Of a DNA stretch of 64,000 nucleotides, positions 16,144 through 24,527 are shown piece after piece. The notes under the pieces are model-generated. The model did no database searches. It worked only from the letters and a program-made list of their open reading frames with translations, and was not told the origin of the DNA. A program made the translations under genes and the position numbers. The DNA lies in assembly GCA_020162035.1 (NCBI GenBank), contig JAIUNM010000015.1:26212-90211 (forward strand), read 5' to 3'. The stretch is from Bacteroidota bacterium (GTDB taxonomy: Bacteria; Bacteroidota; Bacteroidia; B-17B0; Aurantibacillaceae). How positions within the stretch are numbered: position 1 is the first letter of the stretch; each line of letters opens with the position of its first letter.

Positions 16144-17628
16144 TTATTTGTTACTTTTTAAAAGTGAAATTGAATAGAAAAATACAAAACTAATAAATGG
16201 CAATAATAAACATCTATACCTATTTATTGCGCCCAAATTACCTGTTGTAATGCCAATTACAAATAATAAAAAGAAAATTAAAGAAAGGTAAATTAACAAA
16301 CTTGAATTAAATTTAACTTTAAATAAAGCTATAGTGGCTACTAAAAGCATTAGTATTACAATTAAATTTTCTAAGGATACTATATACATAAAAAAACCTT
16401 TAGCATTAATAAATAATGGATATGCAATTGGCAAGTATATAGAATACAATAACATTTGCCATGTTTTTGTTGGATAACTTATATTTGATTTACTTTTTGG
16501 AACCATGTACACCAATGAGTATTGTGAAGCCGTATCACTGTTTGATGAGCAAAACAAAGTATCTTTTTGATGAGTATGTTCCCAAAATATATATGGAACA
16601 TTATTTTTAATTGTATATACATTAAATTTATTTTGTACTTTATTTACTAATGTAGTATCATAATTTAACCGTACAAATTTTGTAGAGTCCAATAAAAAAA
16701 TTCCTCCGGTTGCTGCATCTAAAAATGTTTTTTGTTTATCTAATAGTATGTTATAACACGATTTGTTTTTAAAAATAATGAAACTAAAATTTAATGTAAA
16801 TAAACCAAGTAAAAAAATTGAAATAAAAAATAACTGTTTAAACTTAAAACTTGGTTTTGATTGCAACCAAAAAGCAATTGCTGTAAATAAAATAATTGGC
16901 AGAGTAATAAAAGGCTTTAAGTAAAATGAAAGTATTAATAATAAAATAAAAAATATGTAATAAATACTTTTATTAATGCGTTGTATTAAAATTAAATGTA
17001 ATAAATAAATTGAAATTCCTATTACGCCTAAAACTAAAGGTTCTTTTAATACTGCGGCTGAATGAAGCCAAATTGAAGGCAATAAACAAATAAAAAATAA
17101 AAAATGCTTTTTATGCTTAAGTATTAAAAACTCAAAACCTTTATAAATAAAAATTGATCCTATAAATCCAATAAAACAATTATAAAGAGCTAAAATTAAA
17201 TAGTTATTAAACGATATAAAATGTAATATTGAGTTAACTCTTATTACTGTTCTGTTATCATTAAAAAAATATTTTTCTATTCTTCCATCTTGCCAATTAC
17301 GTGTTGGTTTAATTAAATGTTCATAAATATAATTATCATTATAATTATCTTGTAATCCTAGTATTGTTTTTAAATATGCGCCAAAATTGTCGTAGGCAAT
17401 ATTATTTAACGTTTTACTTTCTGTAAAAAACACACCACTGTCAAAGCTTAAAATATCGCCATAGTAATATTGATAAAGTACATAAAAAGCAACAACACCT
17501 AAGCCTTTTAAAAAAAATAATACAGCAACGGTTTTTTTAGAAATTTGATTTAATTGGAATAACCCAAAGAATGAATTTTTATAAATAACAAAAATAAAAG
17601 CAAACCATATTAAAACAAACAATATCAT
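16144..17628 (-). CDS. Multi-pass membrane protein of unknown function
   Basis: A 494-residue protein with about ten hydrophobic segments and one larger extracytoplasmic loop (about residues 285-385). The layout recalls O-antigen polymerases or EpsG-like glycan membrane proteins, and the loop after the first two helices (SFDSGVFFTESKTL) is the kind of place where such enzymes bind a lipid-linked sugar. I recognise no decisive motif. It overlaps the GNAT gene by four bases and is followed directly by the permease. Confidence 0.6.
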   Translation of the reverse strand: MILFVLIWFAFIFVIYKNSFFGLFQLNQISKKTVAVLFFLKGLGVVAFYVLYQYYYGDILSFDSGVFFTESKTLNNIAYDNFGAYLKTILGLQDNYNDNYIYEHLIKPTRNWQDGRIEKYFFNDNRTVIRVNSILHFISFNNYLILALYNCFIGFIGSIFIYKGFEFLILKHKKHFLFFICLLPSIWLHSAAVLKEPLVLGVIGISIYLLHLILIQRINKSIYYIFFILLLILSFYLKPFITLPIILFTAIAFWLQSKPSFKFKQLFFISIFLLGLFTLNFSFIIFKNKSCYNILLDKQKTFLDAATGGIFLLDSTKFVRLNYDTTLVNKVQNKFNVYTIKNNVPYIFWEHTHQKDTLFCSSNSDTASQYSLVYMVPKSKSNISYPTKTWQMLLYSIYLPIAYPLFINAKGFFMYIVSLENLIVILMLLVATIALFKVKFNSSLLIYLSLIFFLLFVIGITTGNLGAINRYRCLLLPFISFVFFYSISLLKSNK

Positions 17629-18068
17629 AAATTATTGTTCTCAATAGGCTTAAGTTCCATGTAAATTTCTGGGTTTTTTAAAGGTTCAAAACCAAATTTT
17701 AAATATAAAATATGCGCGTCTTTAGTTGCTAACATAAATTTTCTAAGATTTGCAAGTTGCTTATCTTTTAATATAAATTCAATAAATTTTTTTGAAATAC
17801 CTTTTCCTCTGAAATTTTCTATAACAAAGACATCAGCTAAATAGGCAAAAGTAGTTTTATCTGTAATTACTCTAGCAAAAGCAATTTGCTCATTTAAATA
17901 ATATATGCCATAACATAAACTTCCTTTAATTGATTGATTTACTTTATCTAAAGTTATATTTTGAGCCCAATAACTTTTAGTACTCAAAAAAAGATGTATG
18001 TTATTTATTTGTAGCAGTTTTTTATTGTTGCTATATGTATAATTCCCATCAATTAATTCATAAATCAT
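17625..18068 (-). CDS. GNAT-family N-acetyltransferase
   Basis: A 147-residue acetyltransferase. The acetyl-CoA-binding motif appears as VIENFRGKGISKKFIEF (about residues 87-103), with the preceding strand AYLADVFV. The layout fits small GNAT proteins such as YjaB/ElaA relatives. The acceptor is unknown. Its ends overlap both neighbours by four bases (ATGA type), which points to coupled translation. Confidence 0.85.
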   Translation of the reverse strand: MIYELIDGNYTYSNNKKLLQINNIHLFLSTKSYWAQNITLDKVNQSIKGSLCYGIYYLNEQIAFARVITDKTTFAYLADVFVIENFRGKGISKKFIEFILKDKQLANLRKFMLATKDAHILYLKFGFEPLKNPEIYMELKPIENNNL

Positions 18069-18925
18069 TTTATATTATTTACTAAAATTAATTTTTTATT
18101 CTTATCATCAAAATAAAATCGTGTAATGTTTTTTAATGAAAAACTTGTTAAATCAACAAATGTATTCCATGTTTTTTTATCATTATCGTATCTTAATATT
18201 TTTGAATTTTCTGACATAAGTAATCCAAATTCTTTATGCCATATAAAATCTTCATTTATGCTAGGATAAACACAATATAAAGTTGATTTTTTAATTTGAA
18301 TATTATAAATATAAAAAAACAATTTTAAAGAATCTTTTATGCCATAAATAAATTCTTTGTTGTTTATTTTATTAAAACTGCGTATCGGATTAAAAGCAAT
18401 AAATTCTAAATTATTGTTTTTTGAGTTGTAAAGTTGCAAACTGTGTGGTTGAGTTAATTTATATATCAGCGCTGTATCTTTGTTAATCCAATGGTAATAC
18501 CCTACCGAATCTATAACATATTCTTTAATAAATTTACCCGTTATAGCATCTATTTCCATTAAATGTTGGCTACTATCTTTTTTAACAACAACACAATTAA
18601 TTATATTATTAATTAGTTGTGGACTGTATTCGCTTTCTTGGGTTTTTGTAATTTGGATTGTTTTTTTAGATTTAATATTATATAAATATATATCAGCTTG
18701 TTTATCGTTACGAATTGAAGTAAAATATATTGATTTTTCATCCTTACTAAAGCTTGGTTGATTATCATAACCCGATCTATTAGTAATGTTAACGGGCATT
18801 TCGGCAATTAACACATTGTTTTGTTTTTGTAATTTAAATAGCCAAATATCAGAATTTGGGATTTGAGAAAAAGCAAAACTATTTAATAAAACAATAAACC
18901 CAAAAAATATTTTAAACTTACTCAT
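18065..18925 (-). CDS. Secreted TolB-like beta-propeller protein
   Basis: A 286-residue protein with a signal peptide (residues 1-20, ending SFAFSQ). PD40/TolB-type repeats are visible, for example NQPSFSKDEKSIYFTS followed by DIYLYNIKSKKTIQITKT. Such propellers usually bind proteins or glycans in the periplasm. The protein is short for a full six-blade propeller, and the later blades are degenerate. It overlaps both the PAP2 gene and the GNAT gene. Confidence 0.75.
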   Translation of the reverse strand: MSKFKIFFGFIVLLNSFAFSQIPNSDIWLFKLQKQNNVLIAEMPVNITNRSGYDNQPSFSKDEKSIYFTSIRNDKQADIYLYNIKSKKTIQITKTQESEYSPQLINNIINCVVVKKDSSQHLMEIDAITGKFIKEYVIDSVGYYHWINKDTALIYKLTQPHSLQLYNSKNNNLEFIAFNPIRSFNKINNKEFIYGIKDSLKLFFYIYNIQIKKSTLYCVYPSINEDFIWHKEFGLLMSENSKILRYDNDKKTWNTFVDLTSFSLKNITRFYFDDKNKKLILVNNIK

Positions 18926-19488
18926 GCAGTTTTTAAAAAATATTTACGAATAATGAAATTTACAATAATAGCGGCAATAAATCCAGCAATTAAACCTACA
19001 ACTATATCACTTGGGTAATGAACTGCTAAATACATTCTGCTATAAACAACAATTATGGGATATATAAAAAACAATTTTCTGTATTTAGATTTAAATACAG
19101 TTGCAAATAAATAAGTAAAAAAAGTTAACCCAAAAGTGTTTGCTGAGTGACCAGAAAAAAAACCATATTTTCCGCCTTCGTAATTATTTACTTTATGTAT
19201 TTTTTCTTTTAATATTAAGTTATGTGTTGGTCTGTATCTTTTTACTGAATGTTTTGTTATGTTTGAAGATGAATCGGCAATTGCAATTACTAACGCGCAA
19301 CCAAGTAAATAAGTTGCAGCGTACCTTAAATTAATTTTTTTATATAAAAAGAATGCAATTAATAAAACTAATAAAACAGTTGGTGTCATTTTACTAAATT
19401 GCCACATTACCGAATTTAAAAAAGGTGAGTTATGGTTGTTAATCCACAACAACAATTCGGAGTCAATATGTTTTAATTGGTCAAACAT
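18922..19488 (-). CDS. PAP2-family membrane phosphatase
   Basis: A 188-residue inner-membrane phosphatase. The three active-site blocks are present: KRYRPTHN, FSGHSANT and RMYLAVHYPSD, with five or six hydrophobic segments. Family members remove phosphate from undecaprenyl pyrophosphate, phosphatidic acid or lipid A. The position next to envelope genes fits undecaprenyl or lipid A work, but the substrate is inferred. Confidence 0.88.
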   Translation of the reverse strand: MFDQLKHIDSELLLWINNHNSPFLNSVMWQFSKMTPTVLLVLLIAFFLYKKINLRYAATYLLGCALVIAIADSSSNITKHSVKRYRPTHNLILKEKIHKVNNYEGGKYGFFSGHSANTFGLTFFTYLFATVFKSKYRKLFFIYPIIVVYSRMYLAVHYPSDIVVGLIAGFIAAIIVNFIIRKYFLKTA

Positions 19489-19844
19489 TATTTACTTTTT
19501 CTTTTCACAAATAAATTAATCCATAATAAGCGTGATGTTCTAAATAACCAAGGCATTAACACAACTAAACTTAAACTAAAAATTATTAAAAATGTAATTA
19601 TATCTAGTTTAAGTACAAGAACAAAAAAAAGAAACATTGCAATACCTAAACCAACAGTTAATCCATAGCTTGCATACATTGCACCATAATAAAATCCTGG
19701 CTCTCTTTCAAAATTTTCATTGCATTCAGAACATTTTGAATTCATTTTATCAAACTTAGACAAATTATATGGGTTGTTGGTAATAAAAAAATTTCCCTTT
19801 GTGCATTTAGGACATTTGTTTGCTAAAATAGAATAAAGATTCAT
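19488..19844 (-). CDS. DUF983 zinc-ribbon membrane protein
   Basis: A 118-residue protein. Two CxxC pairs (CPKC at residues 11-14 and CSEC at about 37-40) flank the segment typical of DUF983, followed by NFEREPGFYYGAMYASYG and two membrane helices. The family is common in Bacteroidota and alphaproteobacteria and has no settled function. It directly precedes the PAP2 gene and follows the persulfide dioxygenase gene. Confidence 0.85.
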   Translation of the reverse strand: MNLYSILANKCPKCTKGNFFITNNPYNLSKFDKMNSKCSECNENFEREPGFYYGAMYASYGLTVGLGIAMFLFFVLVLKLDIITFLIIFSLSLVVLMPWLFRTSRLLWINLFVKRKSK

Positions 19845-19846
19845 GT

Positions 19847-21220
19847 TTATTTTACAACTTCTAAATTAGTTTTTTGTATCGCACTATAACCGCCAGAAAT
19901 ATCTATAAGGTTTTTTACTCCTTTTTTTCTTAAAATAGATGCAGCAATTACACTTCTGTAACCTCCAGCACAATGTAAATATGTAGGGGTTGGCGTTTCA
20001 AAATTTAACGACCATTTAGAAATAAAATCTAACGGTTTGTTAGTTGCTGTTTTCAAATGTCCATTTTCAAATTCGCCAGGTTTACGTACATCAACTACAT
20101 TTAAATCATTTACTTTAAGTTTAGAAAAATCTTCAGCAGATATTGATTGTATTGAGTCGGTTAATTCGCCTGCATTAATCCATGCTTCAAGCCCACCTTT
20201 TAAATACCCTACACAATTATCGTAACCAACTCTACTTAATCTTAAAACAGTTTCTTCTTCTCTACCTTCAGGCGCAACAATTATAATTTTTTGATTAATA
20301 TCTTCAATTACTGTACCTACCCATGGTGCAAACTGTCCATCTATACCAATAAAAATAGAATTTGGAATATGAGCTTGCACAAAATCATTAGGTTTTCTAA
20401 CATCTAAAACCAACGCGTTTGTTGATTCTTTTTTAAATTCATTTACACTTAAGGCTTTATTTCCTTTGCTTATAACTTCATTTACATTTGCATATCCATT
20501 TTTATTCAAATTTGCATTTTTAGAAAAATATTGTGGAGGAGGCATTATTCCACAAATTAAACTTTTTACAAAATCTTGTTTACTAATATTTTGTAAAGCA
20601 TAATTTAATTTTTTTTGGTTACCTAGTGTGTCTTGTTTTTCAGAGCTCATGTTTTTACCACAAGCACTACCTGCCCCATGCGCTGGATATACAATAACAT
20701 CATCTGGCAATGTTATTATTTTATTTCTCAAGCTATCATATAACATTCCGGCTAAATCTTCTTGAGATAAGTCACTTTTAACAGCTAAATCGGGTCTTCC
20801 AACATCGCCAATAAATAAAGTATCTCCTGTAAAAATACTAATTGGCTTATTGTTTTCATCAATTAATAAATAGCATGAGCTTTCTAATGTGTGACCTGGT
20901 GTATGCAATACTTTTATTGTTAACTTACCTACTTTAAATTCTTCGTTATCTTTTGCTATATAACTTTGATAAGAAGTTTGAGCATTAGGGCCAAAAACAA
21001 TTTTTGCACCTGTTTCCTTAGCTAAATCAACATGTCCACTAACAAAATCTGCATGAAAATGTGTTTCAAAAACGTATTTTAATTTATCGTTGTTTTGATT
21101 TAACAACTCAATATAAGGTTTAGTTTCGCGTAATGGGTCAATAATTGCAGCCTCGCCGTTGCTAGAAATATAATATGCGCCTTGCGCTAAACAGTTGGTA
21201 TATAATTGTTTTATTTGCAT
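19847..21220 (-). CDS. Persulfide dioxygenase-like MBL protein fused to two rhodanese domains
   Basis: A 457-residue protein. Residues 1 to about 240 are a metallo-beta-lactamase fold with ETHE1-type ligands (THFHADFVSGH at 53-63, HTPGHTLESS, FTGDTLFIGDVGRPD). Two rhodanese domains follow: about 265-355 and 370-457. The first has IIVAPEGREEET where the catalytic Cys should be, so it is probably not a sulfur transferase. The second has the active loop HCAGGYRS with Cys417. Fusions of this kind oxidise glutathione-type persulfides and pass on sulfur. It is probably cytoplasmic and used in sulfide detoxification. Confidence 0.9.
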   Translation of the reverse strand: MQIKQLYTNCLAQGAYYISSNGEAAIIDPLRETKPYIELLNQNNDKLKYVFETHFHADFVSGHVDLAKETGAKIVFGPNAQTSYQSYIAKDNEEFKVGKLTIKVLHTPGHTLESSCYLLIDENNKPISIFTGDTLFIGDVGRPDLAVKSDLSQEDLAGMLYDSLRNKIITLPDDVIVYPAHGAGSACGKNMSSEKQDTLGNQKKLNYALQNISKQDFVKSLICGIMPPPQYFSKNANLNKNGYANVNEVISKGNKALSVNEFKKESTNALVLDVRKPNDFVQAHIPNSIFIGIDGQFAPWVGTVIEDINQKIIIVAPEGREEETVLRLSRVGYDNCVGYLKGGLEAWINAGELTDSIQSISAEDFSKLKVNDLNVVDVRKPGEFENGHLKTATNKPLDFISKWSLNFETPTPTYLHCAGGYRSVIAASILRKKGVKNLIDISGGYSAIQKTNLEVVK

Positions 21221-21278
21221 AGGATAAAGTTAAGAATTTTAAAGAATTTATTATATAAGTAATTAGTAAGAATTTAGT

Positions 21279-21286
21279 TAAATTTG
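21279..21286 (+). promoter_or_regulatory. -7 element for the aminomuconate-deaminase-like gene
   Basis: TAAATTTG lies 25 bases before the ATG at 21312. The -33 region has no clear TTG, so only half of the consensus is present. Confidence 0.45.
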
Positions 21287-21311
21287 TTAAACGAATTTTA
21301 AACTTCAATAT

Positions 21312-21728
21312 ATGAGTTCAAGTAAAATAGAATCTAGCAAAGCACCAGAGCCTGTGGGTTTATATCCACACGCCCGAAAAGTAGGTAATTTATTGTTTTT
21401 AAGCGGAGTTGGTCCTAGAGAAAGAGGGACAAAAAAAATCCCTGGAGTAGAGTTAGATGAAAATGGTCAAATAATTAGTTACGATATTGAAGCGCAATGC
21501 CATAGCGTTTTTAGAAACATTAAATATATTTTAGAAGATGCTGGTAGTAGTTGGGAGAATATTATTGATGTTACTGTATTTTTAACTAACATGAAAGATG
21601 ATTTTACAAAGTACAATAAATTATGGGCAGAATACTTTAAAGATAATTTGCCTTGCCGTACTACAATAGAAATTAACAAACTCCCAACGCCTATTGCTAT
21701 TGAATTAAAAGTTATAGCCACTATTTAA
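21312..21728 (+). CDS. RidA-superfamily protein, 2-aminomuconate deaminase type
   Basis: A 138-residue YjgF/YER057c-fold protein. The N-terminal APEPVGLYPHARKVGNLLF, the block GVGPRERGTKKIPGV and the C-terminal CRTTIEINKLPTPIAIELK match the 2-aminomuconate deaminase branch more than ordinary RidA. That enzyme releases ammonia from 2-aminomuconate in the kynurenine pathway of tryptophan breakdown. No other kynurenine gene is present in the window, so the assignment rests on family resemblance. Confidence 0.75.
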   Translation: MSSSKIESSKAPEPVGLYPHARKVGNLLFLSGVGPRERGTKKIPGVELDENGQIISYDIEAQCHSVFRNIKYILEDAGSSWENIIDVTVFLTNMKDDFTKYNKLWAEYFKDNLPCRTTIEINKLPTPIAIELKVIATI

Positions 21729-21743
21729 CTTTTTATAAATTAT

Positions 21744-22355
21744 ATGCAGTTATTCAAAAATATTTTTTCTCATTTAAAAATTGTTTTTTTTAGTTTTTTT
21801 ATACTTTGTATTTATAATCTTTCCTTTGCATGCCAATGCCCACCATCAGTATTAAATTACGAAGAGTGTGTTAAATACGATTTAATTTTTAAAGGAAAAA
21901 TAAAATCAATTAAAAAATGTAACCATAATTTAGGTGAAGCAGTTTTTGAAATTGATGAACTATACAGAGGTAATGCAACAAAACATTTTACAGTGTTGTT
22001 TAATTGTGAAGAAGAATGCTCCATTCAACTTAACGTTGGCGAAGAATGGATAATACACACTAATTACAAACAAATAAATAATGCTTTATTAAATTGGTGC
22101 AGTAGAAGCAGAAAACATTTTGTTAACCTACAAGAAGATTATTACTATGTAAATTATGGTAAAACATTTGACGAAGATTTATCCTTTTTAAGAACCGAGT
22201 TTGGTTTGCATAGATTAATAGATAACGAAACTAACAATTCACCTGAAAGAAATATTAAACCAAGCGTTAATCAATCAATTTTAATGCTACTTGTTTCAAT
22301 TGCAGGGCTTGTAGTATTTTATTTTATTATTAATCGTTTTTTTAAATCGAAATGA
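21744..22355 (+). CDS. Secreted, membrane-anchored NTR/TIMP-like protein
   Basis: A 203-residue protein with a signal peptide that ends just before CQCPP (Cys29-type mature N-terminus), a Cys-rich domain and a C-terminal membrane helix at about 175-197. The mature start CQCPP followed by YDLIFKGKIKSI resembles bacterial netrin/TIMP-like (NTR) domains, in which the N-terminal cysteines form disulfides. The role is unknown. It overlaps ppa by four bases. Confidence 0.6.
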   Translation: MQLFKNIFSHLKIVFFSFFILCIYNLSFACQCPPSVLNYEECVKYDLIFKGKIKSIKKCNHNLGEAVFEIDELYRGNATKHFTVLFNCEEECSIQLNVGEEWIIHTNYKQINNALLNWCSRSRKHFVNLQEDYYYVNYGKTFDEDLSFLRTEFGLHRLIDNETNNSPERNIKPSVNQSILMLLVSIAGLVVFYFIINRFFKSK

Positions 22356-22984
22356 ATTTGAATTTATTTAAGCCTCACCCATGGCACGGAATTAACATAG
22401 GAGATAACGCTCCAAATATTGTAACAGCATACATTGAAATGGTGCCTAACGATACAATTAAATACGAAATTGACAAGGTAAGTGGTTATCGTAAAATTGA
22501 TAGACCTCAAAAGTTTTCAAATATTGTACCTGCATTGTATGGCTTTGTTCCTCAAACATATTGCGATGAAAACATTAAAGAGTTTGCAAAAAAACAATCT
22601 AAACTAAATGTTATTAAAGGAGATGGAGACCCTTTAGATATTTGCGTATTAACCGAAAGAAATATTACAAGTGGTGATATAATACTCGAAGCAATACCTA
22701 TTGGAGGATTTAGAATGATTGACAAAGGTGAAGCAGATGATAAAATTATAGCTGTTCTTAAACAAGACGAAGTATATGGTAATTTTAAAAACATAAGCGA
22801 TTGTCCTGTAAGTATTATTAACAGATTAAAGCATTATTTTTTAACCTATAAAGCTATCCCTGGAGCAACTAATGCTGTAATCATTTCTGATACTTACGAT
22901 GCTGAAGAAGCAAGAAAAGTAATTGAATTAAGTGTTTTAGATTATAATCAAAATTTTAAATCACACTTAAATATTGGTGTTTAA
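22352..22984 (+). CDS. ppa: Inorganic pyrophosphatase (family I)
   Basis: A 210-residue soluble pyrophosphatase. The metal-binding signature GDGDPLDICV is at about residues 90-99, preceded by YEIDKVSGYRKIDRP and YGFVPQTY typical of family I. It hydrolyses pyrophosphate made by biosynthetic reactions. Its ATG overlaps the TGA of the upstream gene, and its stop lies three bases from that of the convergent lipoprotein gene. Confidence 0.93.
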   Translation: MNLNLFKPHPWHGINIGDNAPNIVTAYIEMVPNDTIKYEIDKVSGYRKIDRPQKFSNIVPALYGFVPQTYCDENIKEFAKKQSKLNVIKGDGDPLDICVLTERNITSGDIILEAIPIGGFRMIDKGEADDKIIAVLKQDEVYGNFKNISDCPVSIINRLKHYFLTYKAIPGATNAVIISDTYDAEEARKVIELSVLDYNQNFKSHLNIGV

Positions 22985-22987
22985 AAT

Positions 22988-23236
22988 TTATTTGCTTGTT
23001 GTACTAGTTGCCGTTGCAGGACTTGTAGTAGTAACAGGTTGTAATTGTTGTGGTGGGTTTGGTTGACCATAAATAACCATAAAAGGTTCTTGCATTCTTC
23101 CTTTTATTGTGTTAACCATAGAGTCTTGTATAATTTTATTTCTAGCATCACTTGCTGTTCTATCTTCGGCTGCTTTACCACATGATAAAACAATAAAAAT
23201 TACTGATAAAACAAACGCGTAAAAAACTGATTTCAT
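22988..23236 (-). CDS. Small lipoprotein of unknown function
   Basis: An 82-residue protein with a lipobox (VLSCG; lipidated Cys at residue 19) and a C-terminal Thr/Ser/Ala/Pro-rich tail that is probably disordered. No domain is recognised. It is transcribed in the same direction as rplS but follows the rplS terminator. Confidence 0.6.
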   Translation of the reverse strand: MKSVFYAFVLSVIFIVLSCGKAAEDRTASDARNKIIQDSMVNTIKGRMQEPFMVIYGQPNPPQQLQPVTTTSPATATSTTSK

Positions 23237-23320
23237 ACTCTTTATAATTTTAATGCTATACTTTTAAATAATAACTCAAATATAATTGTTTTATTCTTAT
23301 TATTTGTATTAGAATAAAAG

Positions 23321-23338
23321 AGCCCACCTAAGTGAGCT
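23321..23338 (-). terminator. rplS terminator
   Basis: On the minus strand AGCTCAC pairs with GTGGGCT, including one G-U pair, around a TTAG loop, followed by CTTTTATTC. The same stem has an A-C mismatch on the plus strand, which shows that it serves minus-strand transcription. Confidence 0.7.
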
Positions 23339-23357
23339 TTTAAAATTTATACTGTTG

Positions 23358-23726
23358 TTATTTGTTATCAGAATTGTTTTGAATTTTTTCGCGAATACGA
23401 GCAGATTTACCAGTACGCTCACGAATATAAAATATTTTAGCACGACGAACAACACCTACTTTATTAACTTCAATTTTATCAATAAATGGCGATGCTACAG
23501 GAAAAATACGTTCAACTCCAATACCATTACTAATTTTACGAACTGTAAAAGATGCTGTTGCTGCTTCGTTTTTGCGCTGAATTACAACACCATTAAATTG
23601 TTGGATACGTTCTTTATCGCCCTCTTTAATTTTGTAAGATACTGTAATTGTATCACCAGCTTTAAACTTAGGGTGTTTGTGTTCAGCTGTTAATTGTTTT
23701 TTTACGTAGTCTAATAATAAACTCAT
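23358..23726 (-). CDS. rplS: 50S ribosomal protein L19
   Basis: A 122-residue protein with the L19 signature: [39 protein letters not shown] and the basic block [23 protein letters not shown]. It lies at the interface of the large and small ribosomal subunits. It is encoded alone, with its own promoter, leader and terminator, rather than after rimM-trmD as in many bacteria. Confidence 0.97.
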   Translation of the reverse strand: MSLLLDYVKKQLTAEHKHPKFKAGDTITVSYKIKEGDKERIQQFNGVVIQRKNEAATASFTVRKISNGIGVERIFPVASPFIDKIEVNKVGVVRRAKIFYIRERTGKSARIREKIQNNSDNK

Positions 23727-23792
23727 AATTTTTATTTTTTAGTTAACGTTTCATGCATACTTTACCTCGTGTAAACAGCGGCCATAAAAACG
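23727..23792 (-). promoter_or_regulatory. Candidate rplS leader (ribosomal-protein regulatory RNA)
   Basis: About 65 bases lie between the predicted start and the rplS ATG. On the minus strand TTTAC, loop ACGAG, GTAAA forms a small hairpin near 23757-23776, followed by complementary stretches around ATGCAT and GTTAAC. From memory, an L19 leader motif has been described for Flavobacteria. Only a covariance search would show whether this is it. Confidence 0.4.
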
Positions 23793-23797
23793 GGACG

Positions 23798-23830
23798 CAA
23801 ATATAATGATTTTTTATCAATTAACACAAA
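23798..23830 (-). promoter_or_regulatory. rplS promoter
   Basis: On the minus strand TTTG (plus CAAA 23827-23830) is followed after 21 bases by TATATTTG (plus 23798-23805), placing the start near 23792. Confidence 0.65.
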
Positions 23831-23939
23831 AAATAAACGAATAATTAAACATCAATTTTCAAAATTGGCTTTAAATTGCCAAATTTGCATCTCAATTAAG
23901 CTCAAGTAATTGTTTTAACTGTTGTTAAAAGTATTCAAT

Positions 23940-24021
23940 GCCCAGATGTTGGAATTGGTATACAAGTACGCTTGAGGTGCGTATGCCGCAAGGCTTAGGG
24001 GTTCGAGTCCCCTTCTGGGTA
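23940..24021 (+). tRNA. tRNA-Leu (anticodon GAG)
   Basis: Acceptor GCCCAGA (23940-23946) pairs with TCTGGGT (24014-24020) with G-U at 1:72. The anticodon stem TACGC/GCGTA holds GAG at 23974-23976. A long variable arm (TGCCGCAAGGCT) marks it as a class II tRNA. The T arm contains GTTCGAGTC. CCA is not encoded. Confidence 0.97.
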
Positions 24022-24032
24022 CTATATGTATA

Positions 24033-24064
24033 AGTCGCTGATTTTCAGCGGCTTTTTGTTTTTT
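24033..24064 (+). terminator. Terminator after tRNA-Leu
   Basis: AGTCGCTGA (24033-24041) pairs with TCAGCGGCT (24045-24053), one G-U pair, three-base loop, followed by TTTTGTTTTTT. Confidence 0.85.
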
Positions 24065-24172
24065 ATCATATTATTTTACATTTTTTGTAACCTTTTTGGG
24101 TTTTATTTACTCTAATGTAGTATAAACCTCTTAAAACAGAATTATAAGTAACTTTAACCATCTATTATTACT

Positions 24173-24520
24173 ATGAAAACAAGTAAAATAATATTAGGAA
24201 TTGTAGCAATTACAATATTTGCATGTTCAACCAAAAAAAACGCAACTAGTAGTTCAACTAAAACAGATAGCTACGACACTCAATTAACCGCAATTAAAGG
24301 GCGATATGCTGATGTAACTGTTGAAGAATTAAAATTAGGGCACAGTGTTTCTACCGGCGCTTGTACAAATTGCCACGGGCAAAAAGATGTTAAAGGATAT
24401 ACCGAAGAGTCTTTATTTAAAATATTAGACAACATGGCTAAAAAAGCTGAAATTTCGGATAAAGAAAAACAAGCTTTAGTAAGATATTGTGTAGCTGTTA
24501 GGGCTACAAATACAAAATAA
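24173..24520 (+). CDS. Small c-type cytochrome lipoprotein
   Basis: A 115-residue protein with a lipobox (TIFACS; Cys18), a Ser/Thr-rich linker and one CxxCH heme site, CTNCHG, at about residues 64-69. The C-terminal helix after it (KEKQALVRYCVAVRA) fits a small one-heme domain. It would sit on the periplasmic face of a membrane and depend on the ccm genes of this window. It is followed by an ECF sigma gene eight bases on, which is an unusual partner. Confidence 0.75.
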   Translation: MKTSKIILGIVAITIFACSTKKNATSSSTKTDSYDTQLTAIKGRYADVTVEELKLGHSVSTGACTNCHGQKDVKGYTEESLFKILDNMAKKAEISDKEKQALVRYCVAVRATNTK

Positions 24521-24527
24521 ATTTGTA

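Noticed and set aside
23355..23693. 112-codon plus-strand frame rich in Asn and Phe
   Set aside because: It lies entirely antisense to rplS and has no domain.
24080..24125. TGTAACC followed by TAATGTAG as a possible ECF-type promoter before the cytochrome-sigma genes
   Set aside because: The match to ECF promoter consensus is partial and the spacing cannot be judged without knowing the sigma group.
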